From positions 1 to 64,000 of the forward strand of contig CAUJSJ030000035.1 of assembly GCA_963422775.4 (NCBI GenBank): 64,000 nucleotides of DNA. Direction: 5' to 3'. The DNA comes from Pelomonas sp963422775 (lineage in GTDB: Bacteria > Pseudomonadota > Gammaproteobacteria > Burkholderiales > Burkholderiaceae_C). Positions 52,319 through 60,230 of the stretch are shown one piece after another. The position numbers and the translations under genes are program-made. Within the stretch, counting starts at the first letter, position 1. Every line of letters begins with the position of its first letter. Below the pieces are notes generated by a model. It saw only the letters and a list, made by a program, of their open reading frames with translations. It did no database searches and had not been told where the DNA came from.

Positions 52319-53719
52319 ATGTTTGATCGTAAGAAAGGCGTCCTGTACGCCTTGCCCATCTTCTTCCTGGCCATCATGATTGGTCCGGCAGGAAGTATTA
52401 TTCAGGGTATTTACACCCGTGAGTTTGGTCTGAGCCTCAGCGCAATCGCCACTGCAATTACGCTTTGCAAGATACTTGACGCGCTCACCGACCCTGTCGT
52501 TGGCATGCTGTCAGACCGTACGCGCCATTGGCCAGGCGGACGCAAGTTCTGGGTCGTTCTGGGATCTGCGATCCTGCTCGTTGGATCCTATTTCCTTTTC
52601 AATCCGCAAAAGGACAAACTATTCGAAGGGTATTTCTTCGTCGCCTACTTTGTGACGCTGCTTGGTTGGACCGTTGTTGAGGTGTCCCACCTGTCGTGGG
52701 GTGCCGAACTCGGTAAGAGCTATGACGACCGCTCACGCATCTTCTCTTGCCGCACAAGTTTCCTGTTTGCCGGTACCCTACTGTTCTTGATCTTGCCGTT
52801 ACTGATCGAGCTCAAAAAGACCGGTCGGGTGCATTCATTGCTGCTTGCCGAGTACAACAGCGAAACCCTGCGCGTCGCTTTCATGCTGATCGCTTTTGTG
52901 TTTCCGTTGACAATTTTTCTGGCGACCAAGTTTTGTCCCCAGGGCGAATCTCAGCAAAACAGTCACCGGATTTCATTCAGAGATCTTTTTCGCGCATTGC
53001 GCGGGAATAAACCGTTGCGGATTTTTGCTGCCATGGTGGTCCTGTTCTTTATCGGCAACGGCATGCAGGTGGCGCTTGCTTTTCTGCATCTCGCAAGTTA
53101 TCTCCAGCTCGGCAAGCAGGCACCGTTCATCTATGCACTTTGCATGCCGCTCAATTTGCTGATGATTCCGGTGTGGTTGCGGTGGATGACGAAGTATGAA
53201 AAGAGTCACTTGTTGATGTGGGGAATCACGCTGAGCGGCGCCTTCTTCATCCTGCTGGGTTTCATTCGCCCGGGGCCGAACGCTTTCGTTCAATACCTGA
53301 TCGTGTTTGCTGGGCTCCAACTGGTGCAGCCGGCATGGCAAATTCTGCCACCATCGATTCTGGGTGATGTTTCGGACTATGCTACCCTCAAGACGTCCGT
53401 AGATCAGACTGCAACGCTGTACGCCATTTACGCATTCTTGTACAAGGCAATTTCGGGGCTGGGTTCCGCCCTAGGTTTTGTGATCGCCAGCATGTTCGGT
53501 TTCAACCCTGCCAACGATACCCATGACGCGTCGGCCGCTATCGGAATTTGCCTCGCGATGGCGTTTGTTCCTGCGTTGTTGGCTTTCGGGTCGGCGTGGC
53601 TAGCTTCGCACCTGCCAATTTCGCGCGACAGACACAACGTCATCCGGCGGCGGTTAGAGCGGCGCAATAAAAGACTAGCGTCGCAAAATAGTGGAGTCAG
53701 CATGCAAGCTGTGGGATAG
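52319..53719 (+). CDS. GPH-family sugar:cation symporter (MFS)
   Basis: 466 residues, about 12 membrane helices. The GPH/MelB signature is at residues 64-78 (MLSDRTRHWPGGRKFWVVLG), with DALTDPVVG before it and SWGAELGKSYDDRSRI, typical of the family, near 125. The motif QPAWQILPPSILGDVSDYAT with D near residue 350 is also family-like. GPH transporters bring glycosides or sugars into the cytoplasm with Na+ or H+. It starts 22 bp after the GH116 gene, so the two are co-transcribed and probably act on the same sugar. Confidence 0.88.
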   Translation: MFDRKKGVLYALPIFFLAIMIGPAGSIIQGIYTREFGLSLSAIATAITLCKILDALTDPVVGMLSDRTRHWPGGRKFWVVLGSAILLVGSYFLFNPQKDKLFEGYFFVAYFVTLLGWTVVEVSHLSWGAELGKSYDDRSRIFSCRTSFLFAGTLLFLILPLLIELKKTGRVHSLLLAEYNSETLRVAFMLIAFVFPLTIFLATKFCPQGESQQNSHRISFRDLFRALRGNKPLRIFAAMVVLFFIGNGMQVALAFLHLASYLQLGKQAPFIYALCMPLNLLMIPVWLRWMTKYEKSHLLMWGITLSGAFFILLGFIRPGPNAFVQYLIVFAGLQLVQPAWQILPPSILGDVSDYATLKTSVDQTATLYAIYAFLYKAISGLGSALGFVIASMFGFNPANDTHDASAAIGICLAMAFVPALLAFGSAWLASHLPISRDRHNVIRRRLERRNKRLASQNSGVSMQAVG

Positions 53720-53812
53720 AGCCTTTAGAATCAGCGCGCGATGTAGATTGTTGCAATGCGCACGAGCTGAAGCTCTTGCCGAACCCGTCGACTTCCCACA
53801 CCACGCTCCAAC

Positions 53813-54616
53813 ATGCCCAAGAAAATTGACGAAGGCACCGATGATGGCGACGATCGCATGTACAAGGCGCCCGCGCTCGAGAAGGGTCTGGACATCCTCG
53901 AGTTGGTTGCAGGGCAGCGCAACGCGATCACGATGGCCGACATTGTTCGACAGCTTGGGCGCTCAACCGGTGAGCTGTTCCGGATGATCCAGGTGCTTGA
54001 GTACCGAGGTTTTCTAGAGCGCGCCCCTGGCACGGAGGGGTACCGGCTGACGGACAAGCTGTTCGCACTCAGCATGAATCAGCCTGCGGTCAAGGGACTG
54101 ATTGAAGTGGCTTTGCCGCACATGAAGCGGCTTTCCGAAGACATCGGCCAGTCTTGCCACCTGGTGATGCACTCCCAAGGGCAGATGGTCGTCGTGGCTC
54201 GAATGGAGTCCAGTGAAGCCATCGGATTCTCTGTGCGGGTTGGATATCGCCGTCCCCTGCTGGCCACCTTGTCCGGTGCTGTGCTCTATGCCTTCCAGGA
54301 CGAGAAGACTCGAGCACGCTGGGGGCAATGGTTTTCCAATAGCGAACGTGAGGATCACCATGGCATGGACGTGTTTCAGAAGCGCGTGCAAAGGATCGCG
54401 AAAACTGGCTACGGGGTATTGCCTAGTGCCTACGTGGCCGGTGTGACCGACTTGTCCGCTCCCATCTGTCGGGGGAAGTCTGCGGCAGCTGCTTTGACGG
54501 TGCCGTTCGTCAAATACGCGTCCATGATTTCATTGCAGGAGGACGCGCTAAGCGCCTTGTGCTCGGTCACCGCAGAAATCTCCAGCGAACTGGTTGTGAG
54601 CGATGCGCGGATCTGA
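53813..54616 (+). CDS. IclR family transcriptional regulator
   Basis: 267 residues. A winged helix (about 20-80: ALEKGLDILELVAGQRNAIT, MADIVRQLGRSTGELFRMIQ) is followed by the IclR effector-binding domain (HMKRLSEDIGQSCHLVMHSQ, YVAGVTDLSAPICRGKSAAA, ALTVPFV). IclR proteins bind small carboxylates or sugars and control nearby catabolic genes. It follows the symporter by 93 bp on the same strand and probably regulates the TonB receptor-GH116-symporter locus. Confidence 0.9.
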   Translation: MPKKIDEGTDDGDDRMYKAPALEKGLDILELVAGQRNAITMADIVRQLGRSTGELFRMIQVLEYRGFLERAPGTEGYRLTDKLFALSMNQPAVKGLIEVALPHMKRLSEDIGQSCHLVMHSQGQMVVVARMESSEAIGFSVRVGYRRPLLATLSGAVLYAFQDEKTRARWGQWFSNSEREDHHGMDVFQKRVQRIAKTGYGVLPSAYVAGVTDLSAPICRGKSAAAALTVPFVKYASMISLQEDALSALCSVTAEISSELVVSDARI

Positions 54617-54710
54617 CTTCGCATCGTCAAGGGTAGGGCAGCTGGGCACGGCAGCTGAGCGCCGGATGATGTTGCTGTTGGTCTGGATCTCTTAGCGGTT
54701 TCGGGGCGTC

Positions 54711-55499
54711 ATGCGAGCGCTGATCATTGCAGGAGTTTTTCTGCATGCATCCTGCTCACAAGCCCATGGCGTGCCTTGCCCGGAAAAGATTCGCATTGCG
54801 GTGTCGGACACCGACAGTAGGCCGTTTGTCGTTGGCCGAGGAGCCAAAATCGGTTCGGAGCCTGGACTGCTTGTGAGCAACACGTTGCGGACACTGGAGA
54901 CTCTGGGATGCCGTGATCATGCAGAGGTCGTCAGGGTGCCTTTGGCGCGTTTGCAGCTCGTGAGTAGTTCCCCTCTGCAAAGTATTGACATCGTGCCTGG
55001 CGTGCCAACGACAGCGCCAATCGCCAAAGCCCTGGTCTTGCCGCCATATGCTGACAGTTCTAGCGGGGATATGAGTACGCTGGAGGTCGACTTTGTCTTG
55101 CTCAGCCATCCCGACAGGGTAGGGTCCTGGGATGGCACTGAACTGAAGCTCGCTGAAGGCGACAGCGTGGGTGTCGTGCGCGACTCGTCCATGCTGTCGT
55201 TTGCCAGGTCGAAGGGTTGGGCGGTCGAGGTCTCCGGAAGTTTTGACAGTGCATGGAGTAAGTTTTTGAGGGGCCGGTCGCGCTACCTGCTTGCCGCTGC
55301 TCCGGCGGCGGACCAGCGAATGAAGATGGAGCCGGGCCCCGTCATGCTGCAACCCCCGGTGGTCAAGTTGCATATGTTTTTGGCCGTAAGTCGAGACTTT
55401 TATGTGCGGCACACGGACTTCGTGCACGCGCTTTGGAAGACGGCCTGCGAACAAGCGTATGACCGCGTCGCTGCCTGCAAGTTACGGCGTCAGAAGTAG
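54711..55499 (+). CDS. Periplasmic solute-binding-like protein
   Basis: 262 residues. A signal peptide (ALIIAGVFLHASCSQAHG) is followed by a type 3 extracellular solute-binding-like fold: KIRIAVSDTDSRPFVVG, SIDIVPGVPTTAPIAKALVL, a LLSHPDRVGSWDGTELK hinge region and GDSVGVVRDSSMLSFARSKG, then HMFLAVSRDFYVRH. No ABC transporter genes are next to it. Stand-alone proteins of this type may be orphan binding proteins or sensors. It starts 95 bp after the IclR gene. Confidence 0.7.
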   Translation: MRALIIAGVFLHASCSQAHGVPCPEKIRIAVSDTDSRPFVVGRGAKIGSEPGLLVSNTLRTLETLGCRDHAEVVRVPLARLQLVSSSPLQSIDIVPGVPTTAPIAKALVLPPYADSSSGDMSTLEVDFVLLSHPDRVGSWDGTELKLAEGDSVGVVRDSSMLSFARSKGWAVEVSGSFDSAWSKFLRGRSRYLLAAAPAADQRMKMEPGPVMLQPPVVKLHMFLAVSRDFYVRHTDFVHALWKTACEQAYDRVAACKLRRQK

Positions 55500-55555
55500 G
55501 CCGCCGACGCATCAAAATGGTCTAAGTCAGCGCCTACAGAGCTTGCTGCCAGCGC

Positions 55556-55738
55556 TCAGATCAGCGCCATCATTCCGGTACTGGCGGCGGCTTCACGCCG
55601 TTTCTGAACTGCCCCCCCCAGAAGTTGGACGGTCAGTGTGCATGCTTCGGCAGTGGTGTGCAACTCAGCCTCACGGGCCAAGTTGGCGATGGCTTTGTAG
55701 CGTGAGTCGACAGCCACCGACAGGTGCGCAGATGACAT
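55556..55738 (-). CDS. Small hypothetical protein
   Basis: 60 residues: MSSAHLSVAVDSRYKAIANL, AREAELHTTAEACTLTVQLL, then a short Ala-rich end. An AAGGG ribosome-binding-like sequence precedes the ATG. It looks helical and soluble. No family is recognised, and it lies convergent to the binding-protein gene. The call rests on codon character and the ribosome binding site. Confidence 0.4.
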   Translation of the reverse strand: MSSAHLSVAVDSRYKAIANLAREAELHTTAEACTLTVQLLGGAVQKRREAAASTGMMALI

Positions 55739-55829
55739 TTGGAATGAGCCCTTCTTGAGGGAACCTATCAGGTAACCTGTCCGCGGTCAGCGGGTCGCGC
55801 TGAGGCGAGTCAAGCTTGATGAGCGCTCC

Positions 55830-56321
55830 ATGGCAAGTTCATTCACACGGTTCCGAGGTCACGGCTTTTGGTCAAACGACGGGCAGATTGAGGCGTGGCT
55901 GGCTCTCCTTGTGAAGGAGATCGACGCCACACCAGGCCTCCCTGCCTGGGCCTTGCGGCTCAAGAAGGAATGGACATTGCAGGCTACGTTGCACGGCGGT
56001 GGCATGGTGTGCCCTGACCTCGACGAGTTCGCCTCTTCGGAGGATGGTCGTTCGACAATCCTGCGTGTTGCGACGGCCGCTCTACAGCGGCTGCGGGCCG
56101 GCCCAGACAAGGTGACCATAGTGCTGGACAACTATGACGGCGTTCTAGATGAGGTCTGGGCGGACCATGACAAGGAGTGGATTGAATGCGTGGCTGAGGA
56201 GTTCATTGCCCTTTTGGAGGGGCGCGTCACCACCACGGCGAGCACATCGGGCAAGGTCATCCCCCGCCGACTCAGATCAACGTGCGGCGGGCGCGATCTG
56301 GGGGCGCGCGTCGTGACCTAG
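55830..56321 (+). CDS. Hypothetical protein of unrecognised family
   Basis: 163 residues. The N-terminal part FRGHGFWSNDGQIEAWLALL followed by VKEIDATPGLPAWALRLKKE and WTLQATLHGGGMVCPDLDEF is conserved-looking, and LRAGPDKVTIVLDNYDGVLD completes a compact alpha/beta domain. After about residue 130 (RVTTTASTSGKVIPRR) the composition changes, so a frameshift near the end is possible. Related-looking proteins occur next to toxin loci as possible immunity proteins, but no toxin is seen here. Confidence 0.5.
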   Translation: MASSFTRFRGHGFWSNDGQIEAWLALLVKEIDATPGLPAWALRLKKEWTLQATLHGGGMVCPDLDEFASSEDGRSTILRVATAALQRLRAGPDKVTIVLDNYDGVLDEVWADHDKEWIECVAEEFIALLEGRVTTTASTSGKVIPRRLRSTCGGRDLGARVVT

Positions 56322-56437
56322 CTAGCTCGTTCAGGGCGCGTGAAGACTACCGCTTCCGCTTCCAGCTTGAAGCGGAAAAGCGACCTATGCGCCGTCGAGA
56401 AGCACTCGATAGTCGACAGGACTAAGTCCGCGAAGGC

Positions 56438-57320
56438 ATCCGCGAAGACGTGCTGCGCTTCGCCGCGGCACTACAGCGGACGAGCAGCTACCCGCTGGCC
56501 GTCGCGATCATGAACAATGTGCGCGATAAACGCTTGCCGGTGCCCGAGTCACAAGAGGTCGCGGCACTGCCGGGCCGCGGTGTAGAAGGCCTCGAGCGCG
56601 GCCAGAAGTTGGCTCTTGGCAGCACCCGCCTGCTGCAGGGACTGGGGCTGGATGAAGGCTCGGCACGGCATGCCGCTCGCCGGCTCGAAAGCGAAGGCGA
56701 AACCGTGTCCTAGCTCATCGGTTCACTAGGCGGCGAACGGCGCGTGCTCGGCCTCCTGGCCTTTGGCGATACGGTCAAAGCGACGGCCGGCGCGGCCGTG
56801 GCCAGGTTTCATGAGCTCGGCATCAGGACCGTCATGCTGACGGGCGACAACCGAGGAGATGCTGAAGCCGTCGCGAGGCAGTTGGGCATCGACGAAGTCC
56901 GCGCCGACATCTTGCCCGGTGACAAGGCGAGCGTCGTCAAGGCCTTGCGACGCCGGCGAGGTGGTCGCCTTTGTCGGGTATGGTCTGAACGACGGCCCGG
57001 CACTGGCGACAGCATCGGTCTCGTACGCGATGGCGGGCGGCGCCGACGTTGCGACCGAAACCGCCGGCATCACGCTGATGCGCGGCGACCAGCGCCTGGT
57101 GGCGGATTCGCTCGACGTCTCGCGTCGCACTTATTAAAAAATCAAGCAGGGCTTGTTCTGGGCCTTCGGCTACAACGTGTTGGGCATCCCGCTTGCAGCG
57201 CTGGGGCTGCTGAACCCCGTCATTGCCGGAGCGGCGATGGCCTTCAGCAGCGTGAGCGTCGTGGCCAAAGCGCTGACCCTGCGTCGGTGGCGCGGTGCCG
57301 CCGACGCCCCTGCATCGTGA
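56438..57320 (+). pseudogene. Copper P1B-type ATPase, C-terminal relic
   Basis: The reading LRFAAALQRTSSYPLAVAIM, VLGLLAFGDTVKATAGAAVA, ELGIRTVMLTGDNRGDAEAV, FVGYGLNDGPALATASVSYA and KQGLFWAFGYNVLGIPLAAL is the nucleotide-binding domain and last two helices of CopA-type ATPases. The first half including the phosphorylated DKTGT is missing. There is a TAG at 56711-56713, a frameshift near 56950 and a TAA at about 57135, so it is dead. The TGDN and GDGxND-like (GYGLNDGP, with the first Asp changed to Tyr) blocks confirm the family. It stands directly upstream of the CueR-like gene. Confidence 0.85.
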
Positions 57321-57346
57321 ATCACGACCAGATGAGGACCATACAG

Positions 57347-57817
57347 ATGAGCATGAATATCGGCGAAGCGGCGAAGGCATCGGGTGTGTCGGCCAAGATG
57401 ATTCGGCACTACGAGAGCGTCGGCCTTTTCCCGGAAGCGGCGCGGACCGAGTCGGGGTACCGGCAGTACACCGACAAGGAGGTCTCCACATTGCGGTTCA
57501 TCCGCCAGTCGCGCGACCTTGGGTTCTCGATCGAGCAAATCCGTGAGCTGCTCGGCCTGTGGCAGAACCGCAAACGTCCGAGCCGCCAAGTTCGGGCATT
57601 GACTCAGGCCCACATCGTGGAACTGGACGAAAAGCTCAAGGAGCTGCAGGCTATGAAGGCCACGCTCGAGCATCTCGTTCACTGCTGCCACGGTGACGAC
57701 CGCTCGGACTGCCCCATCATCGAGACGCTCGCACAAGACGCTACACCGGTGCCGCACGCCGCTCACGGCAAAACGTCGGGCTTGCGACCCGGGCGTCAGC
57801 CACAGAAGGCAAGCTAG
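57347..57817 (+). CDS. cueR: MerR-family copper-responsive regulator (CueR-like)
   Basis: 156 residues from ATG 57347 (ATG 57353 is also possible). MNIGEAAKASGVSAKMIRHY is the MerR winged-helix start, followed by a dimerisation helix. The metal-binding loop reads CCHGDDRSDCPI near residue 107-118, with the two Cys spaced as in Cu(I)/Ag(I)-sensing CueR. It probably activates the promoter at 57865 by DNA distortion. The C-terminal 30 residues are an unstructured extension. Confidence 0.88.
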   Translation: MSMNIGEAAKASGVSAKMIRHYESVGLFPEAARTESGYRQYTDKEVSTLRFIRQSRDLGFSIEQIRELLGLWQNRKRPSRQVRALTQAHIVELDEKLKELQAMKATLEHLVHCCHGDDRSDCPIIETLAQDATPVPHAAHGKTSGLRPGRQPQKAS

Positions 57818-57864
57818 ACCGTCCTCAGGGGTGCGACTCCAAGATGAAACGAGGTGATAACCGC

Positions 57865-57895
57865 TTGACCTTGTCACAGTGACAGGGTTTACGAT
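57865..57895 (+). promoter_or_regulatory. MerR/CueR-type promoter with 19-bp spacer
   Basis: TTGACC (57865-57870) and TACGAT (57890-57895) are separated by 19 bp holding the dyad CCTTGTCAC-AGT-GACAGGG. An overlong spacer with a central dyad is the hallmark of MerR-family activated promoters, and CCTT...AGGG fits copper regulators. It lies between cueR and the first copper-protein gene. Confidence 0.82.
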
Positions 57896-57959
57896 CCGCC
57901 GCGCAACGTGTCGCCCGAGACCCGATAGCCTAGCATCTGCCTTCTCTGTAGCTTTGCGA

Positions 57960-58355
57960 GTGAAAACCGTCCGTATCTGGTTCCTGCTGCTGCTGTCTGT
58001 CCTGCTCCCCATCAGGGGTGCGGTGGCGGCTGCGATGCTGTGCCCGGTCGGCAGCTCGGGCATGCAGAGCGAACTGCGTATCGGTGAGCATTCCTCCCAC
58101 CATGACATGGACTTCTTGGAGCACCATGAGGTGGCGCACGACCACGGCGGCGGGGGCCACCATGACGGGCATGACCACGGTGCCGTGGACAAGTGCAACA
58201 TGTGCTCGGCCTTTTGCTCATTGACGCCTTTGTTGAGCGACGCGCCCAAGCTTCCCGAGCCTTCGGCGCTCTCCAGCGTCAAGTTCCCTGACTTTTCGAC
58301 TCCTGCGCCGAGCTTCCTCTCGGACGGTCAGGAGCGCCCACCCCGAACCATCTGA
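57960..58355 (+). CDS. His-rich secreted protein, DUF2946-like, first gene of the copper operon
   Basis: 131 residues from GTG 57960. A signal peptide (MKTVRIWFLLLLSVLLPIRG) is followed by a His/Asp-rich stretch (HHDMDFLEHHEVAHDHGGGG, HHDGHDHG) and a Cys cluster CNMCSAFCSLTPL. The layout resembles DUF2946 proteins linked to copper resistance; family membership is by eye. It probably buffers periplasmic copper. It is 65 bp downstream of the MerR-type promoter. Confidence 0.68.
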   Translation: MKTVRIWFLLLLSVLLPIRGAVAAAMLCPVGSSGMQSELRIGEHSSHHDMDFLEHHEVAHDHGGGGHHDGHDHGAVDKCNMCSAFCSLTPLLSDAPKLPEPSALSSVKFPDFSTPAPSFLSDGQERPPRTI

Positions 58356-58471
58356 CCCATCAAGGCCTCTGCGGGAGGTCTGACCGGGCTCGCGCGTCCG
58401 CCAGTTGGCCGGCGTGCGGGAGTCCTCTGGCTATGGCGATGCCGAGCCGATGAACCACATGGTTTCGAACA

Positions 58472-58825
58472 ATGAACAACCTCTTTTTCGGGCTTGTGCC
58501 CGTGGCGGCGCTGTGCCTGCCTCTTCTCGCGCTCGGGCAAGCGGGTCGAGCTGATCCTGCGGCCGCGAGAACGCCAGCACCCGCGCTGCGCTACCAATCG
58601 GCCTTCGCTGACTACAAGCCCTGGCAAGACGCCAAGCCAGGGGACTGGCGAGCACTCCATGACGAGCTGCGCGCGCTGTCGGCGGGCGGCAGCGGCCACG
58701 CTGGCCACGCCATGCCGGGCATGCCGGCCGCGGCTTCGGCGGCGGCTCCGGCGGCGGCTCCGGCTGCATCAAATCCGGCCACACTGCCGCACGGCGCACA
58801 TCACCAACATGGGGGCAAGCAATGA
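58472..58825 (+). CDS. Small periplasmic His/Met-rich protein
   Basis: 117 residues. A signal peptide (MNNLFFGLVPVAALCLPLLA) is followed by LRYQSAFADYKPWQDAKPGD and WRALHDELRALSAGG, then a Gly/Ala/Met/His tail (GHAGHAMPGMPAAAS, HGAHHQHGGKQ). Proteins of this type accompany copper-resistance operons in Burkholderiales, and the tail could bind Cu. The stop overlaps the next gene's ATG (ATGA), so translation is coupled to the efflux protein. Confidence 0.68.
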   Translation: MNNLFFGLVPVAALCLPLLALGQAGRADPAAARTPAPALRYQSAFADYKPWQDAKPGDWRALHDELRALSAGGSGHAGHAMPGMPAAASAAAPAAAPAASNPATLPHGAHHQHGGKQ

Positions 58826-60219
58826 TGAAGTTGACCGCCACAGCACTAGCGGCCCTCCTTCTGGCAGGTTGCGCGTCGTTCTCGCCGGACGGCGGGGCCG
58901 GCAAGGTTTCCGAACTGACGAAAGAGCGCACCGGCCAGAGCGTCAGACTCCAGCGGTCCGAGATGGATGTCGACTCCGCAAGCGTTCGCGTTGCCGAGTT
59001 GCTCAGAGAGCCGCTGACCGCTGACGGCGCGATCGAGCTTGCGCTGCTGAACAACCGAGGCTTGCAGGCGAGCTTCTCGGAGCTTGGCATCGCCGAGGCG
59101 GACCGCGTGCGCGCTGGCCGACTGGCGAACCCAAGCTTCTCCTTTGGTCGCCTCAGCGGCCACGGTGTGACGGAGATCGACCGCTCGGTGATGTTCAACT
59201 TTCTCGGCCTGCTGACGCTGCCCGTCGCGACCCAGGTGGCACAGCGACAGCTCGAACAGGCGCAATATCAGGCTGCCTTTGACGCGGTGGGCGTGGCGGC
59301 GGAAGCACGCAAGGCTTTCTTCGGCGCAGTCGCCGCCCAGGATCTTGTGGGCTACTACGAGCAGGTCAAGGACGCGGCAGACGCTTCCAACGATCTGGCG
59401 CGGCGCATGCTGCAGGCGGGCAATTTCAGCAAGCTCGCCCAGATGCGTGAGCAGGCCTTCTACGCCGATGCGACTGCCAATCTGGCCCGCGCGCGCCACC
59501 AGGCGGTCGCGGAAAGGGAGAGGCTGGTGCGAGCGCTGGGCCTGTCGGGCGGCCAACTCAATTTCAAGCTCCCCGAGCATCTTCCCGAACTGCCGAAGAC
59601 GCCCGTCGGGCCGAAGGACGCCGAGCAGACTGCGATCGACAAGCGCCTGGACGTGCTGATGGCCAAGCGCGGCACGGAGGCCACCGCCAAGTCGCTGGGG
59701 CTGACCCGGAGTACCCGCTTCATCAACGTGCTCGAAGCTGGCTACGCCAACAAGAGCCAGACCGGCGAAGCTCGGCAGAACGGCTTCGAGATCCAGCTGG
59801 AGCTGCCGCTCTTCGACTTCGGCTCGACCCGCACGGCCCGGGCGGAAGCGGTCTACATGCAATCGGTCCACCGAACGGCAGAGGTCGCGATCAACGCCCG
59901 GTCCGAGGTGCGTGAGTCCTACTCTGCGTACCGCACGGCCTTCGACCTTGCCAGGCACTACCGCGACGAGGTCGTGCCGCTGCGCAAGCGCATCTCCGAG
60001 GAGAACATGCTTCGTTACAACGGGATGCTTTCCAGCGTCTTCGAGTTGCTCGCAGACGCCCGCGACCAGGTCACGACCGTGACTGCTGCCATCGAAGCCC
60101 AGCGCGACTACTGGATTGCCGAGACCAATCTGCAATCAGCGCTGACGGGCCGCTCGCCCAGCGCCAGCCCGGCCATGGGCCCCGCAAAAGCCGCGGCCGC
60201 CGAGCAAGCCGGCCACTGA
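58822..60219 (+). CDS. TolC-family outer-membrane efflux lipoprotein
   Basis: 465 residues. MMKLTATALAALLLAGC is a lipoprotein signal. Two OEP repeats follow: AIELALLNNRGLQASFSELG with RVRAGRLANPSFSFGRLSGH, and GFEIQLELPLFDFGSTRTAR with AEAVYMQSVHRTAEVAINAR. It forms an outer-membrane/periplasmic channel, here presumably for copper export or handling. The inner-membrane pump and adaptor are not in this operon. The multicopper oxidase gene follows after 11 bp. Confidence 0.88.
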   Translation: MMKLTATALAALLLAGCASFSPDGGAGKVSELTKERTGQSVRLQRSEMDVDSASVRVAELLREPLTADGAIELALLNNRGLQASFSELGIAEADRVRAGRLANPSFSFGRLSGHGVTEIDRSVMFNFLGLLTLPVATQVAQRQLEQAQYQAAFDAVGVAAEARKAFFGAVAAQDLVGYYEQVKDAADASNDLARRMLQAGNFSKLAQMREQAFYADATANLARARHQAVAERERLVRALGLSGGQLNFKLPEHLPELPKTPVGPKDAEQTAIDKRLDVLMAKRGTEATAKSLGLTRSTRFINVLEAGYANKSQTGEARQNGFEIQLELPLFDFGSTRTARAEAVYMQSVHRTAEVAINARSEVRESYSAYRTAFDLARHYRDEVVPLRKRISEENMLRYNGMLSSVFELLADARDQVTTVTAAIEAQRDYWIAETNLQSALTGRSPSASPAMGPAKAAAAEQAGH

Positions 60220-60230
60220 AAGACCTCGAC

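Noticed and set aside
56340..56385. TTCCGCTTC/GAAGCGGAA hairpin as a terminator
   Set aside because: A 9-bp stem without a T-tract, inside rearranged DNA before the ATPase relic; not enough to call.
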